From Rhizobium brockwellii (GTDB lineage: Bacteria; Pseudomonadota; Alphaproteobacteria; Rhizobiales; Rhizobiaceae), in the NCBI RefSeq assembly GCF_000769405.2, contig NZ_CP053442.1, forward strand, positions 62,001-126,000: 64,000 bases of DNA, read 5' to 3'. Positions within the stretch are counted from its first letter, which is position 1. Each line of letters opens with the position of its first letter. The translations under genes were made by a program, and so were the position numbers. The notes beneath the pieces are model-generated. The model ran no database searches and was not told where the DNA came from. It was given only the letters and a program-made list of their open reading frames with translations. Of this stretch, positions 27,527 through 35,918 are shown piece by piece.

Positions 27527-28549
27527 ATGGCCAAGGGAACGACACCAAGCCTGAAGGATGTTGCCGCCGCCGCTGGGGTGTCGGTCACCACCGTGTCGCG
27601 TTTCGTCAACGGCAGCCTCGATCTTCCCTTTCAGACCAAGAAACGCATCGAGGATGCGATCAAGACGCTGAATTACCGGCCGAACCCGCATGCGCGTCGC
27701 TTAAGCAGGGGACGTTCGGATACGATCGGCCTCGTTGTGCCCGATATCGCCAATCCTTTCTTCGCGACCCTTGTCGCTGCCGTCGAGCAAGCAGCCGATG
27801 AAAAGAAGCTCGCCGTCTCCTTGCACGCGACGCTCAACCGGCCGGGGCGCGAGATCGAATATCTGCAGCTGATCGAGCGCAATCACGTCGACGGCCTGAT
27901 CTTCGTCACCAATCACCCCGACGACGGCGCGCTTGCCGCGCTGATCAACGGCAGCGGCAAGGTCATCATCGTCGATGAGGACATTCCCGATTCGAAGGCG
28001 CCGAAGCTGTTCTGCGACAATGAGCAGGGCGGTTATCTCGCCGGCCGGCATCTGGCCGAGCAGGGCCATCACCATGTCCTCTTCATCGGCGGCGACGAGC
28101 GCATGATCAGCGCCCGCAGGCGTTATGACGGCCTGCTGAAGGCGCTCAGGGAACAGCATGGCGGCGAGGCCCGGGCCGATCGTTATGCCGGCGAATATAC
28201 GATCGAATACGGCCGTGCGGCCGCACTCGACTATCTCTCCGGAGACCGAAAAGCGACGGCGATCTTCGCCAGCTCCGACGAGATCGCCATCGGGCTCGTC
28301 GAGGTCTTCGGAAGCCAAGGCGTCTCGATCCCCGATGACATTTCGGTCATCGGCTTCGACGATGTCGGTCCACTTCATCTTTTTGCACCGCCGCTGACGG
28401 CCATCCGCCAGCCGGTGCGCCAGATCGGCCGGCGGTCGCTGGAACTGCTTCTGGAAACCAATTGGCACGAGTGGAAACCATCCGCCTCGGAGGAACTGGT
28501 GCCTGTCGAAATCGTGGTGCGGAACTCCGTTGCGCCGCCTGCGAAATAA
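27527..28549 (+). CDS. LacI-family transcriptional repressor
   Basis: The 340-residue protein has a canonical HTH (LKDVAAAAGVSVTTVSRFVNGS, about residues 9-30), hinge LNYRPNPHARRLSRGRS and a type I periplasmic-binding effector domain (TIGLVVPDIANPFFATLVAAVE, GYLAGRHLAEQGHHHVLFIGG, DDISVIGFDDVGPL). Ribose- and fructose-class ligands are common for this layout. The gene is first in the operon that it is expected to control, 38 bp ahead of the binding-protein gene, with the operator palindrome directly upstream. Confidence 0.93.
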   Translation: MAKGTTPSLKDVAAAAGVSVTTVSRFVNGSLDLPFQTKKRIEDAIKTLNYRPNPHARRLSRGRSDTIGLVVPDIANPFFATLVAAVEQAADEKKLAVSLHATLNRPGREIEYLQLIERNHVDGLIFVTNHPDDGALAALINGSGKVIIVDEDIPDSKAPKLFCDNEQGGYLAGRHLAEQGHHHVLFIGGDERMISARRRYDGLLKALREQHGGEARADRYAGEYTIEYGRAAALDYLSGDRKATAIFASSDEIAIGLVEVFGSQGVSIPDDISVIGFDDVGPLHLFAPPLTAIRQPVRQIGRRSLELLLETNWHEWKPSASEELVPVEIVVRNSVAPPAK

Positions 28550-28587
28550 CAATCAGCAACGTCAAAAAGCCAAAAGAGGATGAGAAC

Positions 28588-29541
28588 ATGACACTGAATT
28601 TGACAAGACGAACGATGATCGCAGCCGCCGGCTTCACGGCATTGACCTTCATCGGCCTGTCCGGCGCTGCGGCACAGGAAAAGAAGACCGTCGCATTGGT
28701 GCAGATCAACCAGCAGGCGCTTTTCTTCAATCAGATGAATGAGGGCGCCCAGAAGGCGGCCGACGCCGCCGGCGTCAAGCTGGTGATCTTCAACGCCAAC
28801 AACGAGACGACGGCGCAGAACAGCGCGATCGAAACCTACGTCCAGGAAAAGGTCTCCGGCCTTGCCGTCGTGGCGATCGACGTCAACGGCATCATGCCGG
28901 CGGTCAAGCAGGCGGCCGATGCCGGCATTCCGGTCGTCGCCATCGACGCCATCCTGCCTGATGGTCCGCAGAAGGCACAGATCGGCGTGGACAACGCCGC
29001 AGCCGGCGCCGACATGGGCAAATACTTCCTCGACTACGTCAAGGCGAACATGGGCGGCAAGGCCAAGCTCGGCGTTGTCGGCGCGCTGAACTCGTTCATC
29101 CAGAATATCCGCCAGGACGGCTTCGAGAAGACCCTGAAAGGCGTCGACGGCATTGAAATGGCCGGCGTCGTCGACGGCCAGAACATCCAGGACAACGCCC
29201 TTGCGGCGGCAGAAAACCTGATCACCGCCAATCCTGACCTGACCGCGATCTACGCCACCGGCGAGCCGGCCCTGATGGGGGCGATCGCCGCCGTCCAGAG
29301 CCAGGGCAAGCAGGATAAGATCAAGGTGTTCGGCTGGGATCTGACTGCCGAAGCCATTGCCGGCATCGATGCCGGCTTCGTCGTCGCCGTCGTCCAGCAG
29401 GATCCGGCCGCAATGGGCGGCGCCGCCGTCGACGCGCTCGTCAAGGCCTCGGCCGGCGAAGCCGTCACCAAGACGATCTCGGTGCCGATCACCATCGTGA
29501 CCAAGGAGAATGTCGAGCCGTACCGGGCCGTCTTCAAATGA
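28588..29541 (+). CDS. Ribose/fructose-type ABC substrate-binding protein (RbsB/FrcB-like)
   Basis: The 317-residue protein starts with a twin-arginine-like leader (TRRTMIAAAGFTALTFIG, cleavage near GAAAQ) and a type I periplasmic-binding fold: TVALVQINQQALFFNQMNEGAQKAADAAG, AVVAIDVNGIMPAVKQAADAGIPVVAID in order, and LTAIYATGEPALMGAIAAV. ATG 28588 fits the signal; a longer frame to 28462 overlaps the LacI gene. It delivers the operon's substrate to the permease and ATPase encoded next. Confidence 0.93.
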   Translation: MTLNLTRRTMIAAAGFTALTFIGLSGAAAQEKKTVALVQINQQALFFNQMNEGAQKAADAAGVKLVIFNANNETTAQNSAIETYVQEKVSGLAVVAIDVNGIMPAVKQAADAGIPVVAIDAILPDGPQKAQIGVDNAAAGADMGKYFLDYVKANMGGKAKLGVVGALNSFIQNIRQDGFEKTLKGVDGIEMAGVVDGQNIQDNALAAAENLITANPDLTAIYATGEPALMGAIAAVQSQGKQDKIKVFGWDLTAEAIAGIDAGFVVAVVQQDPAAMGGAAVDALVKASAGEAVTKTISVPITIVTKENVEPYRAVFK

Positions 29542-30359
29542 TCGAAAGCGGACAGCGTGACATCGCTGCCGCCGGTTCCGGAGGGGTCGCATCCTCCGGA
29601 ACCGGAACATCCGGCGGCACCCGATCCGACCCGCGCATCTCGCTGCGCGGTATCCGCAAGTCGTTCGGCTCGCACCAGGCCCTGCGCGGCGTCGATCTCG
29701 ACATCTTCCCCGGCGAATGCCTGGGCCTTGTCGGCGATAACGCCGCCGGCAAATCGACGCTGACGAAAATCATCTCGGGAACCTACATTCCCGATGCCGG
29801 CACGATCACCATGGAAGGTGAGGAGGTCCGCTTCTCCGGCCCCGCGGATGCGCGTGGGCGTAACATCGAAATGGTCTTCCAGGATCTCAGCCTCTGCGAT
29901 CATATCGATGTCGTCGGCAATCTCTTCCTCGGCCGCGAGCTCAGCCGCGGGCCGTTTCTCGACACCAGGACGATGCTGTCGGAAGCGCGCAAGATGCTGG
30001 ATTCGCTTGAGATCCGCATTCCCAGACTGACCGGCAAGGTCGCCCAGCTCTCCGGCGGGCAGCGTCAGGCGATCGCCATTGCACGCGCGGCCTCCTTCAA
30101 GCCGAAGGTGCTGATCATGGACGAGCCGACCTCCGCACTTGCCGTCGCCGAGGTCGAGGCGGTTCTGGCCCTGATCAACCGCGTCAAGGCAAACGGGGTC
30201 TCGGTGATCCTCATTACCCACCGGCTGCAGGATCTCTTCCGGGTCTGCGACCGTATCGCCGTGATGTACGAGGGTACGAAGGTGGCCGAACGGCAGATCG
30301 GCAGCACCAATCTCGAAGATCTCGTCAGGTTGATCGTCGGTGAAGGAGCCAGACAATGA
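29538..30359 (+). CDS. Single-domain ribose-type ABC ATPase (FrcA-like)
   Basis: The 273-residue ATPase has Walker A GDNAAGKST (66-74), Q-loop VFQDLSLCDH, signature LSGGQRQAIAIARA and Walker B VLIMDEPTSAL. Unlike RbsA it has one nucleotide-binding domain, as in the Sinorhizobium fructose importer FrcBCA, so it should act as a homodimer. A low-complexity Gly/Ser/Ala-rich N-terminal tail of ~33 residues is unusual; an internal start is possible, but ATG 29538 overlaps the preceding stop (ATGA). Confidence 0.9.
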   Translation: MIESGQRDIAAAGSGGVASSGTGTSGGTRSDPRISLRGIRKSFGSHQALRGVDLDIFPGECLGLVGDNAAGKSTLTKIISGTYIPDAGTITMEGEEVRFSGPADARGRNIEMVFQDLSLCDHIDVVGNLFLGRELSRGPFLDTRTMLSEARKMLDSLEIRIPRLTGKVAQLSGGQRQAIAIARAASFKPKVLIMDEPTSALAVAEVEAVLALINRVKANGVSVILITHRLQDLFRVCDRIAVMYEGTKVAERQIGSTNLEDLVRLIVGEGARQ

Positions 30360-31360
30360 CGGCTTATACGGAACGCGGTCACGGCTCGCGCGTCGCCGAT
30401 TTCTTCGGCGAACACGCACAGGTCTTGTCGATCGCCATCTTCTTCCTGGCCTGCATGATCTTCTTCTCGATCGGCAGCGAAACCTTCTTCACACTCGGCA
30501 ACATCCTGAACATCATCAGGCAGGCGGCTCCCATCCTGATCGTCGCCATCGCCATGACCTTCGTCATCATCACCGGCGGCATCGATCTTTCGGTCGGCTC
30601 GCAGGTCGCCCTCGTCAATGCGGTCGCGGCGATCATCATGGCGATGGGTGTTCCCTGGCCGTCGGTCCTCATCGGCATGATCCTGCTCGGCGGTTTCATG
30701 GGGCTGGTCCAGGGCTGGTTCGTCGCCTATCAGGGCATCCCGGCCTTCATCGTGACACTTGCCGGCCTATCGATCCTGCGCGGTCTGGCGCTCTATCTGA
30801 CCCAGGGCTATTCCATTCCGATCAAGGATGCGCCGGGCTTCTTCGCGCTCGGCCGGGGCGAAATCCTGAGCTTCCCGATCCCGGCGGTCATCGCCGTCAT
30901 CATCGCCATTCTCGGCTATGTCGTTATCACCGCGACCAAGTATGGCCGCCAGGTCGTGGCGGTCGGCTCCAATGCGGAGGCGGCGCGGCGTGTCGGCATG
31001 CCCGCCAAATGGATTATCGCCTCGGTCTATATCATCTCCGGCATCGCCTGCGCTGTCGCCGGCTTGCTGATCGCCGCCCGCCTTGGCTCCGGTTCGTCCA
31101 ATGCCGCCGTCGGCTTCGAGCTGCAGGTGATCGCCGCCGTGGTGCTCGGCGGAACGTCGCTGATGGGCGGACGCGGCACCATCCTCGGCACCGTGCTCGG
31201 CACGCTGACCATCGCCGTCATCGGCAACGGCCTGATCCTGATGCACATATCGCCGTTCTTCACCCAGATCGTCACCGGCGCCATCATCCTTGTCGCCATC
31301 TGGCTGAACACGCGCATCTTCACGGCCAATTTCCATTTCCGGCTGAGCAGGAAAGGATGA
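30356..31360 (+). CDS. Ribose/fructose-type ABC transporter permease (RbsC/FrcC-like)
   Basis: The 334-residue membrane protein has 8-10 hydrophobic segments and RbsC-family marks: NIIRQAAPILIVAIAMTFVI, then TGGIDLSVGSQVALVN, then IAARLGSGSSNAAVGFELQVIAAVVLGG in order, and GRGTILGTVLGTLTI. A 4-bp overlap couples it to the ATPase. It completes the importer, and the operon continues with enzymes only four bases on. Confidence 0.93.
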   Translation: MTAYTERGHGSRVADFFGEHAQVLSIAIFFLACMIFFSIGSETFFTLGNILNIIRQAAPILIVAIAMTFVIITGGIDLSVGSQVALVNAVAAIIMAMGVPWPSVLIGMILLGGFMGLVQGWFVAYQGIPAFIVTLAGLSILRGLALYLTQGYSIPIKDAPGFFALGRGEILSFPIPAVIAVIIAILGYVVITATKYGRQVVAVGSNAEAARRVGMPAKWIIASVYIISGIACAVAGLLIAARLGSGSSNAAVGFELQVIAAVVLGGTSLMGGRGTILGTVLGTLTIAVIGNGLILMHISPFFTQIVTGAIILVAIWLNTRIFTANFHFRLSRKG

Positions 31361-31364
31361 GGCG

Positions 31365-32444
31365 ATGAGCGAGCAGACAGCAGAAAGCCTGTCCGAAGCG
31401 CATGTCCAATCCGGCAAGGTGATGACCGTCACCGGTCCGATTTCGGCGGATGCGCTCGGCGTGACGCTGATGCACGAGCATATCCTCAACGACTGCCGCT
31501 GCTGGTGGCACGCGCCGAAGACGCCGGAACGGCAATATCTGGCCGAAAGCTTCGTCTGCATGGAGATCCTCGGCGAACTCAGGCAGGATCCTTTCGTCAA
31601 CAAGCACAATATCACGCTCGACGACGAACATCTGGCGGTGACAGAACTCAAGGATTTCGCAACAGCAGGCGGCCGCACCGTGGTGGAACCGACCTGCAAG
31701 GGCATCGGCCGTGATCCGCTGGCGCTCCGGCGTATCTCCGAAGCGTCAGGCCTCAACATCGTCATGGGGGCGGGCTACTATCTCGGCTCCTCGCATCCCG
31801 AAGGCGTCGCCGCGATGAGCGTCGATGACATCGCGGGCGAAATCGTCCGCGAGGCGAGGGAAGGCGTCGATGGCACCGGCGTCAGGGTCGGCCTGATCGG
31901 AGAGATCGGCGTCTCCTCGGATTTCACCGCCGAGGAAGAGAAATCGCTGCGCGGTGCTGCCCGGGCGCAGGTGCTGACCGGGCTTCCCCTGATGGTACAT
32001 CTGCCAGGCTGGTTCCGTCTCGGCCACCGCGTGCTTGACGTGGTCGCCGAAGAGGGGGCGGATCTCCGCCACACCGTGCTTTGCCACATGAACCCGTCGC
32101 ATGACGACATCGCCTATCAGAGCGAGCTGGCAGAGCGCGGCGCCTTCATCGAATACGACATGATCGGCATGGATTTCTTCTATGCCGACCAGCAGGTGCA
32201 ATGCCCGAGCGACGAGGAGGCGGCGCGCGCGATCGTGCGTCTCGTCGAAGCCGGCTATCTCGACCGGATTCTCCTGTCGCACGACGTCTTTCTGAAGATG
32301 ATGCTGACGCATTACGGCGGCAATGGCTACGCCTATATCCTTCGCCATTTTCTTCCCCGTCTGGAGCGGCACGGCCTCGATAGGACGGTTCTCGACGAGA
32401 TGATGCGCGGCAATCCGCGCCGCGTCTTTCATGCCGGAGCGTAG
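31365..32444 (+). CDS. Phosphotriesterase-family metal-dependent hydrolase (putative lactonase)
   Basis: The 359-residue amidohydrolase-fold protein retains the binuclear metal set of the PTE/PHP family: LMHEHILND (His37, His39), VVEPT with Glu108 where PHP proteins carry the bridging carboxylate, LMVHLPGW (His212), LCHMNPSH (His241) and LLSHDVF (His306, Asp307). Characterised relatives hydrolyse sugar lactones or lactone phosphates as well as phosphotriesters. Lactonase activity fits an imported-sugar operon best (inference). It follows the permease by four bases. Confidence 0.88.
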   Translation: MSEQTAESLSEAHVQSGKVMTVTGPISADALGVTLMHEHILNDCRCWWHAPKTPERQYLAESFVCMEILGELRQDPFVNKHNITLDDEHLAVTELKDFATAGGRTVVEPTCKGIGRDPLALRRISEASGLNIVMGAGYYLGSSHPEGVAAMSVDDIAGEIVREAREGVDGTGVRVGLIGEIGVSSDFTAEEEKSLRGAARAQVLTGLPLMVHLPGWFRLGHRVLDVVAEEGADLRHTVLCHMNPSHDDIAYQSELAERGAFIEYDMIGMDFFYADQQVQCPSDEEAARAIVRLVEAGYLDRILLSHDVFLKMMLTHYGGNGYAYILRHFLPRLERHGLDRTVLDEMMRGNPRRVFHAGA

Positions 32445-32481
32445 CTCCTTCCATTCAATCGATCACAGGTAACCGCAGACC

Positions 32482-33255
32482 ATGACCAAGAAAATCCTCC
32501 TTGTCGGCGAGAGCTGGGTCAGCTCCGCCACGCATTACAAAGGCTTCGACCAGTTCGGCAGCGTCACCTTCCATCTCGGCGCCGAACCGCTGGTGAAAGC
32601 GCTCGCCGGCAGCGCCTTCGAGCTCACCTATATGCCGGCGCACGAGGCAGTGGAGAAGTTCCCCTTCGATATGGCGGGGCTCGATGCCTATGACGCCATC
32701 ATCCTCTCGGATATCGGCGCCAATTCGCTGCTGCTGCCGCCGGATGTATGGCTGCATTCGCGCACGGTGCCGAACCGGCTGAAACTTCTGAAGGCCTGGG
32801 TGGAAAAGGGCGGCGGCCTGCTGATGGTCGGCGGCTACTTCTCCTTCCAGGGCATCGACGGCAAGGCGCGCTGGCGGCGCACCCCCGTCGAAGACACCCT
32901 GCCGGTGACGTGCCTGCCTTATGACGACCGCGTCGAAATTCCCGAGGGAACCGTTGCCAAGGTGGTGAAGCCGGAGCATCCGACGATGCAGGGTCTCGAA
33001 GGCGCTTGGCCGGTGCTCCTCGGCGTCAACGAGGTCGAAGTGCGCGACCGTGCCGATGTCGAGATCGTCGCACGCCTGCCTGAGGATCAGGGCGGCCATC
33101 CGCTGCTCGTCGTCGGCACGCATGGCACCGGGCGGACGGCGGCCTGGACGTCGGATATCGGCCCGCACTGGCTCTCACCCGCTTTTTGCGAATGGGAGGG
33201 TTATGGACGGCTCTGGAAGAACATCCTCGGCTGGCTCACCGAAGAGCAGGCGTGA
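32482..33255 (+). CDS. Glutamine amidotransferase-like (GATase1-like) protein
   Basis: The 257-residue protein resembles the class I glutamine-amidotransferase-like/ThuA-like flavodoxin fold: ILLVGESWVSSATHYKGFDQF, LDAYDAIILSDIGANSLLLPP, LKAWVEKGGGLLMVGGYFSFQG and TGRTAAWTSDIGPHW. The nucleophile elbow lacks an obvious Cys (GGYFSFQG), so it is probably not a glutamine-hydrolysing amidotransferase; a role in sugar processing is possible but unproven. Its stop overlaps a possible upstream start of the next gene. Confidence 0.75.
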   Translation: MTKKILLVGESWVSSATHYKGFDQFGSVTFHLGAEPLVKALAGSAFELTYMPAHEAVEKFPFDMAGLDAYDAIILSDIGANSLLLPPDVWLHSRTVPNRLKLLKAWVEKGGGLLMVGGYFSFQGIDGKARWRRTPVEDTLPVTCLPYDDRVEIPEGTVAKVVKPEHPTMQGLEGAWPVLLGVNEVEVRDRADVEIVARLPEDQGGHPLLVVGTHGTGRTAAWTSDIGPHWLSPAFCEWEGYGRLWKNILGWLTEEQA

Positions 33256-33290
33256 TGTCAGCGCCGGGCAGGAATTCGAAAGGGAATGAC

Positions 33291-34133
33291 ATGCAGGAAA
33301 TTTCGGACAGGCCGTCCAACGCCATCAGGGATATCTTCGGCACGGACAAGGTTCTGATCGGCATGATCCATTGCCCGGCCTTTCCGGGCGCGCCGCGCTA
33401 CCGGGGGGCTGCGATGGATGCGATCTACGACGCGTGCATGCGCGACGCCGAAGCCTGCGTGGAAGGCGGCCTGCACGGATTGATCATCGAAAATCACGGC
33501 GATGTACCGTTCTCGAAACCCGAGGATATCGGCCCCGAGACGACGGGATTCATGTCCGTCGTCACCGACCGGATCGCGCGCGCGGCCGGCATTCCGCTTG
33601 GCGTCAACGTGCTGGCCAATGCGCCGATCCCGGCTTTTGCCATCGCCATGGCCGGCGGCGCCAAATTCATCCGCGTCAATCAGTGGGCCAATGCCTATGT
33701 CGCCAATGAAGGCTTCATGGAGGGCAGGGCGGCTGAAGCCATGCGCTACCGCTCGCTGCTGAGAGCCGAGCACATCAAGGTCTTTGCCGACAGCCACGTC
33801 AAGCATGGCAGCCACGCCATCGTCGCCGACCGCTCGATCCAGGAGCTGACACGCGATCTCGCCTTCTTCGATGCCGATGGCGTTATTGCGACCGGCCAGC
33901 GAACCGGCAATTCGGCAACGATGGAAGAGATCGAGGAAATCGGCGCGGCCACACACCTGCCGCTGCTCGTCGGATCCGGCGTCAACAAGGACAATATCGT
34001 CGATATTCTCGCCCGTACCAATGGCGTGATTGTCGCCTCCTCGCTGAAGCACGGCGGCGTCTGGTGGAACCCCGTCGATATCGAGCGCGTGCGCGCCTTC
34101 CGGGCGGCCGCCGAACCGGGACTGGAGGGCTGA
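33291..34133 (+). CDS. BtpA/SgcQ-family TIM-barrel protein
   Basis: The 280-residue product matches the BtpA/SgcQ family: VLIGMIHCPAFPGAPRYRG, then GLHGLIIENHGDVPF, PLGVNVLANAPIPAFAIA, AKFIRVNQWANAYVANEG, KVFADSHVKHGSH and ADGVIATGQRTG. The fold is a TIM barrel. BtpA was named for photosystem I biogenesis, while SgcQ sits in an E. coli sugar-phosphate gene cluster; the biochemical role is not settled. ATG 33291 has GGGA eight bases upstream; ATG 33255, overlapping the previous stop (TGATG), would add 12 residues. Confidence 0.85.
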   Translation: MQEISDRPSNAIRDIFGTDKVLIGMIHCPAFPGAPRYRGAAMDAIYDACMRDAEACVEGGLHGLIIENHGDVPFSKPEDIGPETTGFMSVVTDRIARAAGIPLGVNVLANAPIPAFAIAMAGGAKFIRVNQWANAYVANEGFMEGRAAEAMRYRSLLRAEHIKVFADSHVKHGSHAIVADRSIQELTRDLAFFDADGVIATGQRTGNSATMEEIEEIGAATHLPLLVGSGVNKDNIVDILARTNGVIVASSLKHGGVWWNPVDIERVRAFRAAAEPGLEG

Positions 34134-34135
34134 GC

Positions 34136-34783
34136 ATGGCGGCTGAGAGCCTTTCGGCCCGCATCCTGCGCGAGAACGACGCCGTCCTCGGCGCGATGCT
34201 CAGCCATCGCTTCGTCGAAGATGTCAAGAACGACAGGTTGAGCAAGGAGGCTTTCGAGCGTTATCTCGTCTATGAAGGCGCCTTCGTCGACAGCGCCATC
34301 TCGATCTTCGCCTATGCGGCGGCGACCGCCGGGACGATAGCGCAGAAGCGCTGGCTGATCGCGGTTCTCAATGCGCTGGCCAACGAGCAGATCGCCTATT
34401 TCGAGCGCACCTTCGCCAGCCGCGGCATCGATCCCTCGTCCTTCGACACCGGCATCGCCGAGGTCGAGGCCTTTCGCGCTGGCATGTTGGATATCGCCCG
34501 CCAGGGCGGCTTCCTCGACACGGTCGCGGCGATGTTTGCGGCCGAGTGGATGTATTGGACCTGGTGTAGGCAAGCAGCTAACCGCCCGATCAGCGATCCG
34601 CTGCTGAAGGAATGGGTCGACCTGCATGTCGATCCAAATTTCGCCGCCCAGGCACAATGGCTGAAGAATGAACTCGACATCGCAGGAGAAACGCTGGAAG
34701 AGGATGAAAAAGCGCGGCTCAGCGCGATCTTCGGCCGGGCAATGCAACTCGAGATCGATTTTCACGATGCGCCTTACCTCTAG
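34136..34783 (+). CDS. TenA/THI-4-family protein lacking the catalytic cysteine
   Basis: The 215-residue all-helical protein resembles TenA thiaminase II: MLSHRFVEDVKNDRLSKEAF, ERYLVYEGAFVDSAISIFAY, and DTVAAMFAAEWMYWTWC. In classical TenA the last segment contains a P-C-x-W-x-Y motif whose Cys is the nucleophile; here the position reads Ala followed by Glu (AAEWMY). It therefore belongs to the cysteine-less branch or has a new function. It starts two bases after the BtpA-family stop, in the sugar operon and not beside thiamine genes. Confidence 0.75.
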   Translation: MAAESLSARILRENDAVLGAMLSHRFVEDVKNDRLSKEAFERYLVYEGAFVDSAISIFAYAAATAGTIAQKRWLIAVLNALANEQIAYFERTFASRGIDPSSFDTGIAEVEAFRAGMLDIARQGGFLDTVAAMFAAEWMYWTWCRQAANRPISDPLLKEWVDLHVDPNFAAQAQWLKNELDIAGETLEEDEKARLSAIFGRAMQLEIDFHDAPYL

Positions 34784-34885
34784 AGCAATTCCAGGAAAAG
34801 TGCGAAGCGGTTTTCCGTCCGGAATTGCGTAAAAACAAAAGGTTAGAACGGTTCTGCCTTCATGAAAAGCTGAACCGTTCTAAGC
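34784..34885 (+). repeat. ~100-bp rhizobial intergenic repeat, copy 1 (inverted relative to copy 2)
   Basis: The element begins at the TenA-like stop codon with GAGCAATTCCAGGAAAAGTG, contains arms CAATTCC/GGAATTG and GAAGCGGTTTTCC, and ends in a second hairpin GAACGGTTC...GAACCGTTC. The reverse complement of 40755-40857 aligns with it over its length with few differences. It interrupts the otherwise tight operon before the ribokinase gene. Confidence 0.85.
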
Positions 34886-34907
34886 CTCACCTTGCGAAAG
34901 CGGATGC

Positions 34908-35801
34908 ATGCGCGCCTACATAGTCGGTAACGTCGCCATCGACGAAACCATCGCCGTCTCCGAACTTCCCGTTATCGGTGCCTCCATCCTCGGCAATGCC
35001 GGTGGCAGCGATCTCGGCGGCAAGGGCACGAACCAGGCAGTGGTCATGGCCCGCTGCGGCGTTGCGACAACGCTGGTGGCGCCCGTCGGCAGGGATGCGA
35101 GAGCCGATACCATACGCCATTACCTCGCGGACGAACCGCTTCGGAGCGAACTGATCGAAATGGAAAATGCATCGAGCGATGTCTCGATCATCTTCCGGCT
35201 GCCGGGCGGCGAGAATGCCATCGTCACGATGACGGAATCGGCGCAGAGCCTCTCCCTGTCCGATGTCACGCAGATCCTCTCGGCCGTCGGTCCCGGCGAT
35301 TTGATGATATTGCAGGGCAACCTCTCCGACCGGACGACGCGAGATATTCTCGGGCATGCCCGGGCGATCGGCATGGTCACCGCCTTCAATCCCTCGCCGG
35401 TGCGATCCTATTTCTCCGATCTCTGGGAACTGATCGACATCGCCTTCCTCAACAAGGGCGAGGCGCAGACCCTGACCGGAACGACGGGCAGAGCAGCCGC
35501 CGAATATCTTCTGAGCCGGGGATTGCGCGAGGTCGTCCTGACGCTGGGCGGCGAGGGTGCGATGCTCGTAAACCGGCATGACACCATCCAGGTCCCCGCG
35601 CATGCTTGCGATGTGGTCGATACCACGGGCGCAGGCGATACATTCATGGCCGCAGCACTGGCATCCTGCGCGCTGCGCGGGCAGCGGCTGGACCGGCTCG
35701 CCATCGAACACGCAGCGGCGGCCGCGGCCATCACCGTCTCAAGGCACGGGACGAGAATGGCGTTTCCGAGCATTTCAGAGCTTAAAGCGATCCTGAAATA
35801 G
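34908..35801 (+). CDS. Ribokinase-like PfkB-family carbohydrate kinase
   Basis: The 297-residue kinase has both PfkB signatures: GGKGTNQA (37-44) and DTTGAGDTF with catalytic Asp244. The N-terminal VGNVAIDETI strand replaces the usual VVGSINxD. Length is normal for ribokinase/adenosine-kinase-like proteins. It would phosphorylate the sugar moiety released by the upstream enzymes (inference). A ~100-bp repeat separates it from the TenA-like gene, so it may have partly independent expression. Confidence 0.9.
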   Translation: MRAYIVGNVAIDETIAVSELPVIGASILGNAGGSDLGGKGTNQAVVMARCGVATTLVAPVGRDARADTIRHYLADEPLRSELIEMENASSDVSIIFRLPGGENAIVTMTESAQSLSLSDVTQILSAVGPGDLMILQGNLSDRTTRDILGHARAIGMVTAFNPSPVRSYFSDLWELIDIAFLNKGEAQTLTGTTGRAAAEYLLSRGLREVVLTLGGEGAMLVNRHDTIQVPAHACDVVDTTGAGDTFMAAALASCALRGQRLDRLAIEHAAAAAAITVSRHGTRMAFPSISELKAILK

Positions 35802-35918
35802 CCTGTCATGGCGCCAATCCTACACGGCGATTGCCTAGCGGCTAAGCTCTTGCATCAGCCACCCTTTCTTTCCACCGTATTGCGCTAGATATCGCAGGAA
35901 TTCCGCACGAAAGCGGAA

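Noticed and set aside
32482..33255. Annotating this protein as a true glutamine amidotransferase
   Set aside because: The expected nucleophile elbow with cysteine is not visible, so only fold similarity is claimed.
34784..34885. Reading the repeat as an intrinsic terminator of the TenA-like gene
   Set aside because: The same element occurs at 40755-40857 between unrelated genes, so a dispersed repeat is the better explanation, although it may also affect termination.
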